5,384 nucleotides of DNA, from contig JAUWKY010000181.1 of the NCBI GenBank assembly GCA_030613915.1, forward strand, positions 1 to 5,384. Direction: 5' to 3'. This document shows, piece after piece, positions 5,304-5,384 of this stretch (its first letter is position 1; every line of letters starts with the position of its first letter). The DNA is from Syntrophobacterales bacterium. Its GTDB lineage: Bacteria > Desulfobacterota > Syntrophobacteria > BM002. The position numbers were made by a program, and so were the translations under genes. The notes under the pieces were generated by a model, which did no database searches, was not told the DNA's origin, and saw only the letters and a list, made by a program, of their open reading frames with translations.

Positions 5304-5368
5304 TGCGGTGTGTACCGCATTACCTCAGAGCCTATACTCAAAAGCAAACAGTTATGTTTTACTAGGCT
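5304..5368 (-). other. Hairpin-rich segment before the terminator (3' UTR, small RNA or leader)
   Basis: TGCGGT/ACCGCA (5304-5309 with 5314-5319) forms a 6-bp stem with a 4-nt loop. AGCCTA/TAGGCT (5329-5334 with 5363-5368) encloses an inner AAACA/TGTTT hairpin (5346-5350 with 5355-5359). Together with the terminator these give consecutive structured elements over about 110 nt. I do not recognise a tRNA, tmRNA or riboswitch core. It may be the 3' untranslated end of a gene lying beyond the right edge. Confidence 0.35.
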
Positions 5369-5384
5369 GGCCACCAGTGAAGGA

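Noticed and set aside
5120..5374. 84-codon open frame on the minus strand
   Set aside because: It runs through the intrinsic terminator, the direct repeats and the selenoprotein SD and start; its sequence is low-complexity and not protein-like.
5352..5384. C-terminal end of a gene entering from the right (10 codons then TAA, minus strand)
   Set aside because: Only ten codons are visible and other frames at the edge are equally open or closed, so it cannot be supported.

Overview
The window looks like chromosomal DNA of an anaerobic, moderate-GC bacterium, most likely of the deltaproteobacterial lineage (Desulfobacterota). The reasons are the style of the multi-PAS hybrid histidine kinase, a cobalamin-binding radical SAM enzyme, an RsbV/RsbW-type pair, and above all a tiny glutaredoxin-like selenoprotein of a type I associate with that group. 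The taxonomic placement is inference; no rRNA or other marker is present.

Layout, left to right. (1) Positions 1-613, minus strand: the first 204 residues of a B12-binding radical SAM protein, cut by the window edge just after its CxxxCxxC cluster motif. (2) Positions 614-1010: divergent intergenic region with a good sigma70-like promoter for the radical SAM gene, a leader hairpin, and a weaker promoter candidate for the rightward operon. (3) Positions 1011-1770, plus strand: a two-gene partner-switching module, a STAS anti-sigma-factor antagonist followed 4 nt later by an RsbW/SpoIIAB-type ATP-binding kinase. (4) Positions 1827-4655, minus strand and convergent with the module: a 942-residue hybrid histidine kinase, REC-coiled coil-PAS-PAS-PAS-HisKA-HATPase-REC. 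(5) Positions 4656-4919: repeat-rich spacer. (6) Positions 4920-5132, minus strand: a 70-codon gene that normal ORF calling misses because it contains in-frame UGA codons. It reads as a thioredoxin-fold selenoprotein with a U-P-Y-T active site. (7) Positions 5133-5384: spacer with three copies of an 11-bp direct repeat, a strong leftward intrinsic terminator and other hairpins.

The most interesting object is the selenoprotein gene. Its first UGA (codon 12) sits where glutaredoxins have the catalytic Cys, and a hairpin with apical loop AGGUC follows. The apparent terminal UGA (codon 68) is followed by Gly-Val-TAA and by an 8-bp perfect hairpin with loop GGU. The GGU starts 19 nt after the first UGA and 18 nt after the second, essentially the geometry of the E. 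coli fdhF SECIS. This suggests a protein with two selenocysteines, one at the active site and one three residues from the C terminus.

The regulatory genes (partner-switching pair and hybrid kinase) are signalling proteins without an identifiable output in the window: no sigma factor, PP2C phosphatase or DNA-binding response regulator is present. Any functional link among the four loci is unproven.
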